Shown in pieces: positions 48,211 through 60,620 of a DNA stretch of 64,000 nt. The stretch is from Prostheceraeus crozeri (taxonomy: Eukaryota; Platyhelminthes; Polycladida; Euryleptidae). The notes under the pieces were generated by a model. That model saw nothing but the letters and a program-made list of their open reading frames with translations. It did not search any database and was not told where the DNA came from. Each line of letters starts with the position of its first letter. The first letter of the stretch is position 1. A program made the position numbers and the translations under genes. The stretch is taken from the NCBI GenBank assembly GCA_907163375.1, contig CAJQUW010005335.1:174950-238949 (forward strand). The letters run 5' to 3'.

Positions 48211-51200
48211 CCCTGTGGTAAAGGCGACGTCGGGCCAACGTCGGTCCATCGTCGGTCAGCAAATTTTGGTCGGCTGTTGGTTGGCTACTGGTCGGCCAAA
48301 AATATTGTGTTGGCTCATGGTTGGCAATGGCCGGTTTATTGTCGGCCAAAAGTTTATGTGGGTGGATTTTAGTCGAATTTTAGTTGGCCAAGGTCGGCCG
48401 AAAATGCTGTGTTGGCACATAGTCGGCCAATGTCGGCATATGGTCGGTCAATTATCTATGGTTGGATTGTGTCCGTATTTCAATTGACCATGGTCGGACT
48501 AGAGTATTGTTGGCTTCCCAATGGCAAGATCTTAAGAGGGATGTCGGACATTATCTGGAAATTCTTTCAGCATCAGAATTTTCTGCAGTGCTGAATCCTC
48601 GAATGCAGTTGTACCTGTTCTAGATTTCATAGCGAATGATGCATTGTAATGAAAAATACAACTGCGGTTTTACATGGGCTGAAGCTCGTTATCGAATGTA
48701 AAACCCATATTATGCTCATTGCGTATTTCCGATCTAAAAGCATGTTATTGATGATCTCTATTATTTTTAAATCATCGGTAGTGTTGCTACAATAAGTAAT
48801 AGACTCACTTTGAAACAATCAATCGACTAGTATATATATGGACCTACGCGGTTCTACTTCAGTAAGCCTATGTTCTTGATTTTTGATTGATGCAGTTGTA
48901 TTCGCTAAATTACTTCACTAAAAATTTCTGAACTTTAGATAATGAATCAGAAAGCAGCTGAATCAAACAGATGCGTTAATATCAGCTCACTCAGTCTGTG
49001 AGATCTGATCTGACTGCGCTATCTTTCTATCACTGTAGAAAAATTCGGCGTCAATACAGTTGTGAAGATTCATTCATTTGTCAGAACAGTAGCAGTCGAT
49101 AATTCCCCGCCGTGTCCTTGCAACAAACCGTCTATGCCTGTGACTCATAGTGTGCGTGGTCTGCCGTCTGGTGTTCCCTACTTGTTTCATTGTCCTCGCC
49201 GTCAAGTGGAAAGTTGCGCAGTAGCTTGACTGCTCGTTCAGTCTCTTGCATGGTCTATCACAGCAAAGCGCACAATGAGCTCGGTGTTTTCATTGACAAT
49301 TATTACCACTAAGCGTCGCCGTAGCAAAGGATATTTAAATACATATATATGCGCCTTCTTTCTTCATCTATCGTCAATTTCGTGATCGCACCTGTGTTTT
49401 TGCCATTTGCTTACTTCATCCATCACAGTACATGGAATGTTACTTACGAGACTACCTCACCGAACTACAGCATTATTGACGCATCGAAGTGATAGATAAC
49501 TCTTTCAACGATACTGAATTATAATAATAACTCGAAAATTATGAACGTTCGTGTGCAGTCAGTTATCACGTATATGAGAGATTTTCCACGCAAGGAAGCA
49601 ATCAAATTCCCCCTCAATTTATTTATGCAACAGGATTTAAACCATGCATCTCATGTTATTGTGCATCAAACTACATAGAAAGGGTAAGTTTCAAAATGCG
49701 AGCTCAATTTTACTTGCAAGTCAACATGTAGTCTGCATGCAGCAACTTATGGGTTATCATCACCCCCACTTTTCAAATTTCTCTAAAACTTTTAAAATGA
49801 ACCAATTGTCAAAAAACTTCGTCATGCCAACGTAGTTGGGTATATTTTCCACCCACAGAAAAAGATTTATGCAAATCGGACAAGTAGCCTACTTTTAAAC
49901 TAGAGACGATAAAGTCAAATGTTCCAATATCAACATGCAGGTTGATCTGACTTCGTCTGTTCGATGCATTTTACATTCGTGTACTGTGTGCATTGTTCTC
50001 TCTCTGTTTTTGTCTCATCCACTGCTATTTTAAATCTTCCCACGACCACTATCCGACCACACTTTTTTAAGTTAAATATTTAAGTGTGCGGGATGTGGCT
50101 CTGGTCATAATTGTTAATTCACGAATATCTCAAATCTAGTTGGCTAAGATCTAGTTGGGTCAAAAGAAGTCAGATCAAGCTGTGACATCGCTACATTTCA
50201 AGTTATCTTCTTTCAATCAAAAAGTACTTGCGCAATTTGCATGAATTTTGGCATGCATGTAGAAAATATGCTCAACTAAGTTTACTGCAAGATTTGTGAC
50301 GATTCATTCACTTTTGTTGATTTTACACACATTTCTAAACGTGGGGGAGGTATCAAGTACCAACATGTTTTTTGAAGACTCAAATCAACAAATTTTAATG
50401 TTATTTGGATTCATGGATCATGATCATGTATAGACCTTCCGCATCTGCTCCTGATTATCTATATCTGCTCTTGTAATTTCGTAATTGCGACTTTAAAATT
50501 TATGCTACTAATTAAGTATAGGCTTCATTCTTCTCAATTACTTCAGTTTTGAAACTGATTGACGTGCCTTTTAAATTGTGCAGTGTTCAGTGTAATCAAT
50601 TAAGACTTACTTTTTGTTACAGACCTAGATTCTGTTACGCAATTTAGAAAAATAATTTTGATGTTTTATGATAACTAGAAAGTTTATTTACATGTTAACT
50701 CACTGCTACTCTTTCATCTCAAAAAGTGCTTTTTGATCTGAAATGATTATTGGTATTTTACTTAGGTCTAGGTACAGCTGGTGCATGTTTACTGAGGCAC
50801 CATGAATTACATGTACATCAAAATATGTCATCATACAAACGGTTGTCAAGTGGGTATTACATTTGCAGATTTCATTTCATTTTAATTAATAGATATATTA
50901 AAATGAAAGTATTATTGAAATTTAACAAAATAAAGCAATAGTGAATTCATTTATCTGTCTAGCCTACGTACTGCCTCCACAAGCAAAGTTGGAATTATTT
51001 ACTCTTACTATTGACTAATATGATAATATAATATATGATTAAATGTTTAACTTAACCCTTCAAGCCTTATATTTGCAAACTGAATAGACTTGTAAGATAT
51101 TCTTTGGCTATTCATTACACCTAGTTTCAGATCCTCCAAAAATCTGCGAGATTTCTTTCCAAACAATTATATGTTTCTGTATTATTTCTGACAAATATGT

Positions 51201-52277
51201 CTATTTGGTACAGTTGCCAATAATTGCTTTTGGAAAAATCAACATCAATTTCATAAATCCAGTCTTAGTAACGAAAGATGAATGTCATTCTCTAATTCTG
51301 GTGAGCTTTGAGCCTTTTATTCATCATGTGTCAACTTTAACGGACTTTCTTGTAATTGTAGAATAATTTATGAATGAATTTCACATATACCGAAAATGTG
51401 CTTGTTGAAATCATATCTTCAGCAAACAAAACCCATCGCGATGAAATCTCAAAACAGCCATTTGGAGTTCGACTCCAGAACACATGACAATCATAACAAG
51501 GTGAGTGTATATTTCCTAACTTGGTAATTCTTATTTGTAGTCTGTGCCATGGGGTTTCACGAAGGCCAAGCCAATTGAGTCGGTGACCACCAGTGTGTCG
51601 ACGATCAATCCAAGTCAAGCATGTAGTTAGAACAACAATATGTAGTAAGTGTAACAAAAAGCTTTGGTAAAATGAAGGCAAATTTATGCAACTTTGGTAA
51701 AATATCATTAAAGAACAGATACTGCTCACCGTGTTTTACAAATATGCACGGATGCGCTAATGGTTTTTGAATTATATTTTGACAACATTTTTCATACGTT
51801 TCTGATAAAACTAACTATTAACCATTTGGAGACACGGACGAAAGATAGTTAGTTTCATCAGAAACTTCAGGCAAAATGATAATAAAAATGCCTCAACTTT
51901 AAATGCCTAAAAGAGAGTGTAATATTTCACTCAAGTTGCATGGATTTAACTCTATTTGGCCACGGCTTTTCATTACACTAACTAGTTATTGTTCCTCGAA
52001 CCGCATGCTTGACTTCAGATTGATAGTCGGCAAACTGGTGGTCACCGACTCACTGGCCAACTATGAGCCAACGTTAGGTCGATGGTCGGCAAATTGGTGG
52101 TCACAGACATACTGGCCAACTGTGAGCCGACGTCGGCTTTGGATCGCAATGCGACCATTCGCCAACCGTCGGCATATCAGCGGCCACCGACTCACTAGCC
52201 AACTGTCAACCAACGTCGGCAGAAAGTTGATTTGGCCGATCGTGCGACCTCGAGCCGACGTCGCCTTTACCACAGGG
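48211..52277. mobile_element. 4.07-kb DNA element with perfect 23-bp TIRs and GTCGGCCAA subterminal zones
   Basis: The left end CCCTGTGGTAAAGGCGACGT (48211 onward, continuing CGG) is exactly the reverse complement of the right end at 52255-52277. Symmetry may extend outward to TAGTnnCCC. Inside each end lies about 280 bp of GC-rich, reiterated words: GTCGGCCAA, GTTGGC and GGTCGG (48223-48495), and GTCGGCAAA(C/T)TGGTGGTCAC, ACTGGCCAACT and AGCC(A/G)ACGT (52026-52260). Near-direct units start at 52026, 52085 and 52168. The 3.5-kb interior has no recognisable transposase, so the element is probably non-autonomous. No convincing target duplication was found beyond a GA dinucleotide. Superfamily undetermined. 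Confidence 0.85.
51798..51865. repeat. Hairpin, 21-bp arms inside the 4-kb element
   Basis: 51798-51818 (GTTTCTGATAAAACTAACTAT) is quoted by its ends only: GTTTCTGAT and AACTAACTAT. It pairs with 51845-51865 at 20 of 21 positions, around a 26-nt loop. Confidence 0.8.
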
Positions 52278-52279
52278 GA

Positions 52280-53945
52280 ACTATACGAATATGATTAATG
52301 CAATTGTATAAAATAGTGCATTCCTGAGGTACGTTGGAATTCCTACAGGATTCCCATAGATATTTACTGTGCCGTGTTAATGAATGATCGAAAATAGGAA
52401 AATAGCCTCATTTTTTCCTCATGAAGTAAATTTTATTGAAAAGTCCTCTGCAAAAAATCCCACGATTGATCGAGCTGAATCGATTAATTGCTCCCACCAC
52501 CGAATTCATGCCACATCAGCAAAATAGTGACCAGGAAGCGGCTTTATTGTGTTCCACAGTATCGGTATGATGAGTCTTAATGAAACAACAGTATTATTAT
52601 CGCTTCATAGTAATCAAGCATCAAACATTCAAATCAAGCGTTACGACACCTTAAAATTGGAATGCGAACACTTTCTTCAACTCCTGGTGATAAATGCGTT
52701 CAGTCGGAAAATGTGAAGCAGCTATTTTTATTATGAACTTGAACTTTCTTAATCGACAGTTTACTGTTATCGGATACTGTGTTTTTAAACTGTCTCCAAG
52801 AAAGACTGAATTAAGTAGTAGATAATGGATGACTTCGAGGTCATTATAGAACTTCCTAACCGAAGACCGTCATGCCCGAGGTCAATAAATTCTATATGAC
52901 AGAAATAAATCATCTATTATCTGTTATAATGCATGCTATAGATATATTTCAGAAGAGGTTAATAATTTCCATAATTACCTCTATGCACGGATATCTCTCA
53001 TAAATACCTCAAAACATGGATACCTTGAAGTATGCATCTTGATATTTCAAAATTTTTAAATGAATTTCTTTAAGTAATCAACAGCCCAAGATACGGATCG
53101 TTCGACGATACTTCAATACAAGGTCTTATGAAAATATGCAACGTCTTATCGAATCAATGTAATTCTAAAATCTTCAACCGTTTTCATTTGCAGGACAGTG
53201 ATATGGGCTGCCGGTCACAATCTTCGTCAGGAAATAAGTTGAAACAGTATATGTATTGCTAACATCAGCTTGAAAATTTGAAATTTAGGCTATCATATAT
53301 GATTAAAGATTAAGTCATAGTGTATAAGTAATGGAAAAGTTATATACAAAATCATTCATGGAATTAAGACATGGTGATAGGAATTTTGGGCTCAAAAATG
53401 GATGATCGTAAAACATGCTGCATATTTATTCCATGTGGCCAATCTTCTGTTTTCCTTTGTTTCTCGTTTCCGTTTAGTTCTTTTAATAAAGATATTTTTA
53501 TTTCAGATTCATCATGTTTGTGTTCTGTGCAATGAAATGAGACAACTTTGTCTGTATTCTTATGGGCAATGTCATTACTAGCGATGCTCATTCATACGCT
53601 CTCCCAAACTTCTGCCCGATTAACCGATGTAAATGAAGTTACAGCCATTAAAACGAATAGAATATACAATGCTTTTCGTTATGCATGTTGCGTTACTTGC
53701 AGTTATCTTGTATGATAAATTTGTTACTGACGATGTTATAAATTCATCCGAGGAAAGAACATTACATGTTTTGCACCGTGTGGAACCACATCTTGAAGTA
53801 ATCCCGTATTCCGCTGATCTTGAGGTGGAGCATCTTGTAATTTAAACGAAACTATAATCTTCTTAATTGTTGTTGAAGGCTTCCACATAGTTCAACTGAT
53901 ATCTGAATTTCATTAAGAAAATGTTGATCTTTGGCGAGGATTACT
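52280..53945. other. Non-coding stretch, nothing recognised
   Basis: An ORF at 53633-53845 begins with a hydrophobic segment (MLFVMHVALLAVILYDKF) but has no known family and no splice partner I can see. Confidence 0.4.
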
Positions 53946-53949
53946 TTTA

Positions 53950-54180
53950 TCTGATTGTATGTCGGAGGATGATGATCTATGCCAAGCCCCATTACAGAGA
54001 GGATGTCCTCGCAGCCTTGTTCAACATCAAATTAACAAAGCTTTACGTGTAGATGAGAATACATTATTTATCAAGATGAAAAAATTCTCAAATGTTCAAA
54101 CAATTCCAATGATTGCACCTTATCATCCTTCAACATGCGGTTCATCATTCGTTTTAATGACAATGATGTAGGGATGAGCA
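53950..54180 (+). pseudogene. Probable Penelope-like element fragment
   Basis: Text QRGCPRSLVQHQINKALRVD and VQTIPMIAPYHPSTC resembles the region between RT and GIY-YIG in Penelope-like proteins, where a GYP..L segment is followed by an IP.V.TYHP segment. No RT or GIY-YIG box is visible next to it. If correct, it is a small relic of a subfamily different from the copy at 21440-22925. Confidence 0.4.
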
Positions 54181-54469
54181 TTGAAAAGAATTAAACAGAC
54201 GAGCCGGTGACCGAGACTTCCCGCTGGGTGGGGTGAAACCGACCTGCACTGTATCACAAAGGTATTCAAGGTGATCGTCTCACAAAGGCCGATTCCTTCT
54301 CTACATTGGCATCTCTATATTCAGATATATTTCAGATATTGAAAATAATATTTGCTATGTTTGATGGAGAGAATGTTTCAAAAATTTCGAAATTTACTGA
54401 ATTACGATCATTATCCTTTATTATACTTACTGTCTTGCTGAAGCCGCTATCATGCAACTCGGAAAATGA

Positions 54470-55620
54470 CCTCCCTTGTTATTCGGATCCACTCTTGTCG
54501 ATGTTGGCAATGTGTGCCCTTCGCCCCGGAAATTCGTCTCTCCATCTTCTCTTCTGCCGGCCATTGCATCTTGTCCTATCTCTCGGAATCCAGTTTGTCA
54601 ATCTGGTACTCCAACGATAGTCATCTCTCCTCATAACATAACCGGCCCACTTCCATTTCAAATGTTACTACATTTGTTATGAAAACATTACAAATGTTAT
54701 TACAATTCTGCTTTTACATCTTTTACATCGGTCCGCCTTCTTACTTCATTATTTTCTTATCTCCAGAATTATTATTATTTCCAGCATTATCCTCTCCATA
54801 GCTTGCTGCGTGACTTGCAGTCTTGATTCCGTATTTTTACTCAGTGACCATGTTTGATAGCCATAGTTAGAACTGGTAGAATGCACATGTTGAATAAACG
54901 TCTTCTTGCACTTAATTAGATCTTCTTATTGATAAGGAATGGTCTTAGTTTCCAAAACGCTATCCAAGAGTTCTGAATTAATATTGAAATCTCTTTCTGC
55001 AGACGCTCTTCAAATGAGATTATCTGTCAGAGGTATTTCGCATGATCTTCATATTGCATTTTTTGATGGATCTGTAGTTTTTGATGTCCTTAGTGTTTCC
55101 ATTTTTGTATCAAACAACATTATTAGATTTAATCCACAATTTCGGAACTTCTCCACTTATCATTATCCTATTAAATAGTTTGGTGAGGATTCTTAAGGTT
55201 TTTTTCCTCCGGCTTTCAACATTTCGCTCGAGATCTCATCTCTTCCTGGCGATCGGTGATTTTTCATTGATTTTATTACTGATCTCACTTCTGCCTCTGT
55301 TATGGCTGGTTCATCCCGTGCATCATCATCATCACTGTCTTCTTCTACTTCGTTCTTAATTTGATCCTGCCTTCTTGGGTGTAGATCTTTATAAAACTTC
55401 GCGAATTCTCAGGTTATTTCTTTTCTGTCGCTTGTCTCTGATCCATCGTTTCTTTTGATGGTGGTAATCATTTTCTCCCGTTCCTAATCACTTGCCAAGA
55501 ATTTTTCTCTGTCATCATATAATGTGAATGACATTTTTCTCAGTGATGCGTGGTTAACTTGCTTTACAGATAGACCACCCTCATAGAATCTTTGTGTTTT
55601 GATGCTTTGATTTAGTTAAT
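54470..55620 (-). pseudogene. Internally deleted RTE-like LINE
   Basis: The 5' side on the minus strand (55620-55190) has KMSFTLYDDREKFLAS, MITTIKRNDGSETSDRKEIT, FAKFYKDLHPRRQDQIKNE and EAEVRSVIKSMKNHRSPGRD, the linker before the RT of RTE/L1-like elements. The 3' side has SWIAFWKLRPFLINKKI, FNMCILPVLT, and then KWKWAGYVMRRDDYRWSTRL and WIPRDRTRCNGRQKRRWRDE (54479-54661), a hallmark C-terminus. Only about 160 bp separates them, so nearly the whole RT palm is missing. Several stops occur as well. Confidence 0.85.
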
Positions 55621-55624
55621 TTGT

Positions 55625-56480
55625 AATCATAAAAAATCTATTTTACCATTCATAAAAGCCATACAAGAATGTCATAACCATGTACAAAGTGCATTGCGAT
55701 CTACAATGTGCTGCCAATTCTATTGCAATTACATATTGCAAAAATTAACATGCGATGACAGTTGGTAATAAATTTTCAAAAGATTCTTTTTATTGCTATC
55801 GTGCTATCTCATAATGATGATTTATGAATTCTTTAATAATGAGACCTGAATAATGAATACGCGCACCTGTCCAGTGTATCCAATAATTACTCGCAGTTAA
55901 TGGCATATATAAAGATAGATCGAAACGATTAATTTGCAAATTGCTGTTAAGCCCCGATGACGAGAAGTGGTCGTCATTGAATAATTCCCTCAACTGGCTA
56001 GTTCCCCTAATCTCTTCAGGCATCTAATTGACAATGTCGAGCTAGTCTTGTCATGGTGCAATTGCTATTGCGAAAAGTGGGTAAATTGGACAAAGTAGAG
56101 AATGATGGGCATACTGCTCGTCAATGTCAATTGCGGAGGTGTTGGAAATACAAAGCTTGGGCTTAACAGACTGTGATGTAAGTCTTTCTGCATTTCGACT
56201 TCCAATATTGTTGGGAGAACCGATTTGGCAACTGATTCGACATGAAGAGTCGGAAACCGGCGGTAGTCGCCTGTTGATTTCCAGTTAGGGAGTCAAATAA
56301 TAATAATAATAAGCGTGTTATATTTAGAATGCCTCAATACTGAAAATCGTGAGGCCAAAATTCAGGAAAAAATTACACATATAAAATTCACAAGTCAATA
56401 ACAAGTACAAACTGTCAGATTAGAACAAACCACGATTATAGGCACGAATCATTGAAAGAAGGAATGATTGTTGCCTCTCG
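55625..56480. other. Non-coding stretch with short (AAT)n
   Basis: No gene recognised. An (AAT)n run lies at 56295-56312. Confidence 0.45.
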
Positions 56481-56482
56481 TT

Positions 56483-56560
56483 GAGCGGGTGGCACAGTGG
56501 TTACTGTCTCTGGCTATGGTCTAGACGTGCCTGGGTTCGAACCAGCTCCCAGTCACTTAT
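56483..56560 (+). mobile_element. tRNA-like SINE head
   Basis: GAGCGGGTGGCACAGTGGTTA (split: GAGCGGGT and GGCACAGTGG) is a good A box. GGGTTCGAACC at 56533-56543 is a perfect B box, 35 nt downstream. The fold lacks a proper acceptor stem and anticodon arm, so this is a tRNA-derived SINE head. It is followed within 10 bp by a 7SL-like block. Confidence 0.7.
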
Positions 56561-56567
56561 TAATTTC

Positions 56568-56612
56568 GGCCGGGTGTGTGGCTAGCACCTGTAATCCAGC
56601 TACCTGGAGGCC
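56568..56612 (+). repeat. 7SL RNA-like segment 1
   Basis: GGCCGGGTGTGTGGCTAGC followed by CCTGTAATCCAGCTACCTGG and AGGC closely follows the 5' Alu domain of metazoan SRP (7SL) RNA, where GCCGGG...TGGC...GCCTGTA(A/G)TCC(C)AGCTACT.GG.AGGC is conserved. Only about 45 bp is present. Confidence 0.65.
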
Positions 56613-56699
56613 CTTGATGATGGATCCAGTCACCTATTAACTATATAAACACCTATTAATTCCAATATATAATATAACCATTATACTATGTCTCAGCCC

Positions 56700-56880
56700 G
56701 ACCGGGTGCTTTGGCAAGCGCCTGTAATCCAGCTACTTGGAGGTCTAATAAAGGCTGCATTAATAATGATATATAGGGACCTAAGTAGGGACTACTAACA
56801 TTTAAGTAACCCATAAGTGCCATGCCGGGGGTTCGAAGTGGTGAACTCCTTAATCTCGCTATGCCCGCCCAATACCCAAT
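56700..56880 (+). repeat. 7SL RNA-like segment 2, abutting the LINE
   Basis: GACCGGGTGCTTTGGCAAGC and GCCTGTAATCCAGCTACTTG with GAGGT repeat the 7SL 5' domain (56700-56744). Further on, GGTTCGAAGTGGTGAAC and CTCGCTATGCCCGCCC (56832-56872) may correspond to the following 7SL stretch ending CGCTATGCCG, but this part is weaker. The LINE's first open frame starts at 56883. Confidence 0.55.
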
Positions 56881-56882
56881 GA

Positions 56883-59800
56883 ATGGAGAATCAATCAATT
56901 GTCATACCGGAACAGGCGTCGCCCGGGTTACCAAGGCCTGCGTTGAATGTTGGGAATCCAGGACGTTCAAGCGGTAGGGCTGCTGGAGAGAACGAACATT
57001 GCAAACGTCAGAGAAGAAAATGGTCACATGCCAGCAACGCCCAAGTAATTGAGAGCCAAAAGTCGTCCGGACGAAAGAGGATATCGCAAGCGCATGCACG
57101 ATATATGGAAACAGATGCATCCAGACACAACCGTGACAGAACAAGGACTCCTAAATCAAAAGCGATTAATTGTGAAGAATAACTTGATGACCTGTCATGA
57201 CATACAAGAAATTGCAAACCGAATATCACAGCCAGGAGTCGATGATAATAAAGAAATTGAAGAAAACAATAATAGCATGCCTTCCAGTCACGACGAAGAG
57301 GAGGAAGAAGACACAGCAACACAAGACGTGAACGTTGAAATATCAGAAAGACCAATATCTGTTGAAGAACTACAATCAAAGCTCCGAATTACCAAATACA
57401 TTGAAAAATATGCAACTCTCGAAAACCGAGTGAATATAAGGAAGATACCTGTCAATAAGGAGACAAGGAAGTTGCTTGAACAAATCGAATTCGTGACAAG
57501 AAGCATTCCCACCAACAGCATAACCGAACTTAACACACTGATATATTCAGCTGCGAAGGTGACGGAAGAGCTGGTATACTCAAGCAACCAGGTCCAAGGT
57601 AAACGCATACCACCATGGAAACGACGACTGCAGAAGCAAATTGAAACACTGAGGAGAGAAATCAGTCAATTAAAGTCGTATATGGAATGCAATGAAAGAT
57701 TACCCCACTACATGCTGCGCAAATATTATATGGACACAAGAAGCACCAATGAAGTGTATGAAGATGCGAAACAGCGTCTAACAGCAATAAGTCATCGATT
57801 GAAGAGGTATGAAGATAGAAACGAACAGTTCAGAATCAACAAGCTATTCCTACACAATCCTAAGAAGGTGTATCGAAGGTTGAGAGGTCAAGAAGCGCAT
57901 GAAGAAAGTCTAAAAGACAAGAATGAAGTAATGGAATACTGGAAAAACATATGGGAGTCAGAAGTGTGCCACAATGAGAATGCTGAATGGTTGGACGAGG
58001 TAGAAGACAAGTGTGCTAGCATACAAAAACAAGCTAGTGTGTCGATATCCGATACTGACATGCAGTACAAACTAACCAGCATGGCAAATTGGAAAGCACC
58101 AGGTCCGGACAAGGTTCAAGCTTTCTGGATTAAGAAGCTAAAGAGCTTGCACTCAAGACTAACCACGTGCTACAACGAGCTCGTAGAGAACCCTACCTCA
58201 ATACCAGAATGGATGGTCACCGGAAGAACCGTACTTATACCCAAAGATGAAAGCAAACCACCACGCCCCGACAACTTCAGATCGATTACCTGCCTCCCAA
58301 CCATGTGGAAGTTGTTCAGTGGGATCGTTGCAAGCAAGATCAACAGACATGTCGAAGCAAACAATATAATGCACCACGAACAGAAAGGATGCCGACCGAA
58401 ATGCAGGGGAACCAAAGAACAGCTGGCCATAGACCGAACAATTACAAGTGAAAGCAGAAGGCGAAAGAAGAACCTGGCAATGGCTTGGATCGACTATCGC
58501 AAGGCATTTGACTCCATCCCACACTCCTGGATAACCAAATGTCTAGATATGTACAAGATCGACAAGGCCATACAAGAAGTTGTTGCTGTATCAATGACAA
58601 TCTGGAAGACGAAGCTAACACATGCCAATGAAGACATAGGAATGGTGCAGATCAAAAGAGGCATCTTCCAAGGGGATTCACTGTCCCCGCTGCTCTTCTG
58701 TCTGGCGATGAACCCACTCAGCGATGTCCTAGGACAGATGCAGCAAGCCTACAAATTAACATCAGGACAACGAGTGAACCACCTCCTTTACATGGATGAT
58801 TTAAAGTTGTACGGAAGGACAGAAAGTGACATAAACGCCTTAATCAATGCTGTCAAGATCTTCAGCGATGACATCAGCATGCGATTTGAATCAGTAAATG
58901 CGCACGTCTCATCACCCATAGAGGCCAGACAATTCACACAGATGGACTAGAGACAGATGAGGCAATATTCAAGACGTGAATGAAGAAGGAGGATACAAGT
59001 ACCTTGGAATCCCGCAACACCACACCAACCTGGATGACACAGCAAAGGCACAAGCAATCGCCGAGTACAAAAAAAGGCTGAGGAGTGTAATGAAGTCAAA
59101 GCTATACGCAATGCACAAGATCGAGGCAATAAATACTTTCGCAGTGCCTATCATCAGCTACACAGGAGGAGTGGTGAAATGGAGAGTCCAGGAGCTTGAT
59201 GAACTGAACCGCAAGACTCGCAAGATAATGAACATGTACGGCGGGCTGCACCCAAGAGCAGACGTAGATCGCCTCTACTTACCGCGGGAACGGGGAGGAA
59301 GAGGCTTGAAGAACCTGACCGACATAGTAGAGCAAGAAAATCGAAGCCTTACAGAACACTTGCACAACGTTGTTGATGACCCACTGCTGGCGGTGGCGCA
59401 ATCAAGTGACCTGTATCGCCAACAAGAAGAAACAACAGATGATTGGAAAAAAAAGAGGATTGAAGGTCGGTACAAAAAATGGAGAGAGAAAACAATGCAT
59501 GGCCAATACGAACGGCAGATGAAAGAAATAACATCAAGGAAGGCATGCTACAGCTGGCTACGAACAGTCAAGCTGAAGATTGAGACGGAAGCACTACTGG
59601 TCGCTGCCCAAGATCAAGCCTAAATACGAAAGCACATGCAACTTACATAATGAAGACAAGCATCGACGCAAAATGCAGGATGTGCAAGGCCGCAGATGAG
59701 ACAGTAGCTCATATCTTAGCTGGATGTTCGAAGTTGGCTGGAACCGAATACATCAACCGTCATAATGAAGTCACAAGAATAATCCACCGCGACATCTGCC

Positions 59801-60190
59801 TACACTACGACTTGCCCGTGTCGCCCGAACCCTGGCAGCACGTGCCTGAGCCCGTCATAGAAAATAGTACGGTAAAGATCCTGTGGGACTTTGAGATAAG
59901 AACTGACAGAAGGATCACTGCAAGAAGGCCGGACATAGTGGTAGTTGACAAAGAGAAGAAGACCGGAGTTATAATAGATATAGCAGTCCCAAAAGACCGG
60001 AATATATGCAATAAAGAAAAGGAGAAAATCACGAAATACCAAGACCTGAAAATGGAAGTGCAGAAGTTGTGGAATATCAGGACGAAGTGTATCCCCGTAG
60101 TGATCGGAGCACTTGGGGCCCACACAGGTAACTTGACAAAGTACCTGAGTAATGGGCAAAAGACCGTTCCAGGACACCATAAAATTCAAA
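56883..60190 (+). pseudogene. R2-superfamily LINE with restriction-like endonuclease, nearly complete
   Basis: Single-ORF site-specific-type LINE. The N-terminal Myb-like segment spans two frames (RRKWSHASNAQVIES at about 57015-57055, then RGYRKRMHDIWKQMHPD). The RT (57049-58950 frame) has WKAPGPDKVQAFWIKKL, PDNFRSITCLPTMWKL, AWIDYRKAFDSIPHSW, FQGDSLSPLLFCLAMNP and LLYMDDLKLYG, the catalytic box. The 58976-59623 frame carries the thumb (EEGGYKYLGI, RGGRGLKNL). The 59650-60225 frame has a CCHC knuckle (CRMCKAADETVAHILAGC) and a PD-(D/E)XK endonuclease (RRPDIVVVDKEKK, then VIIDIAVPKD). Frame changes near 57050, 58895-58955 and 59620 break it, few enough to suggest a fairly young copy. R4/Hero-like, exact clade open. 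Confidence 0.93.
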
Positions 60191-60620
60191 AAAATAGTAT
60201 CTTTAAAAACCACATAAATTCATGAATTTTGTCCCTTTTTCAGGTTTTTAAGTCCTAAATTCATGAATTTAGACGTTTTTAAAGATACCGATTTTTCAAA
60301 AAATGGTACTTTTTAAATGGTCTAAATTCATGAATTTTGGTCATTTTTCAGGTTATGAAGACCTAAATTCATAAATTTAGGCGTTTTTAAAAATACCCAA
60401 TTTTCAAATTTTTCAAAATCTCAAATTTGAGAATTACAATTTTCACCCTTAAAATCATGACCGTTCCAGGACACCGAAAAAATCATAAAAGTTAAGAATC
60501 TCAAATTTGTGATTATGACATTTTTCATTGCTCAAAGCATGACCGTTCCAGGACACCGAAAATCATAAAAGTTGAGAATTTCAAATTCATGAGTTTAGGC
60601 GTTTTTCAGGTTTTTAAAAT
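60162..60620 (+). repeat. Minisatellite at the LINE 3' end
   Basis: The 17-mer GACCGTTCCAGGACACC occurs exactly at 60162, 60459 and 60541. The first copy lies inside the LINE's last codons. Between them, palindromic TAAATTCATGAATTTA-like words recur (near 60215, 60256, 60321, 60363 and 60583) with GGCGTTTTT and TTTTTCAGG(T). The array probably forms the 3' UTR of the LINE or its target. Confidence 0.75.

Noticed and set aside
48173-48487. 104-codon ORF with Gly-Trp-Val repeats
   Set aside because: It follows the GTCGGCCAA subterminal repeats of the 4-kb element.
51337-51729. 130-codon minus ORF inside the 4-kb element as its transposase
   Set aside because: No DDE motif, zinc finger or similarity to a transposase; length too short.
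56483-56560. Functional tRNA gene
   Set aside because: A and B boxes are present but acceptor and anticodon stems do not fold; it continues into 7SL-like and AT-rich sequence, as a SINE does.
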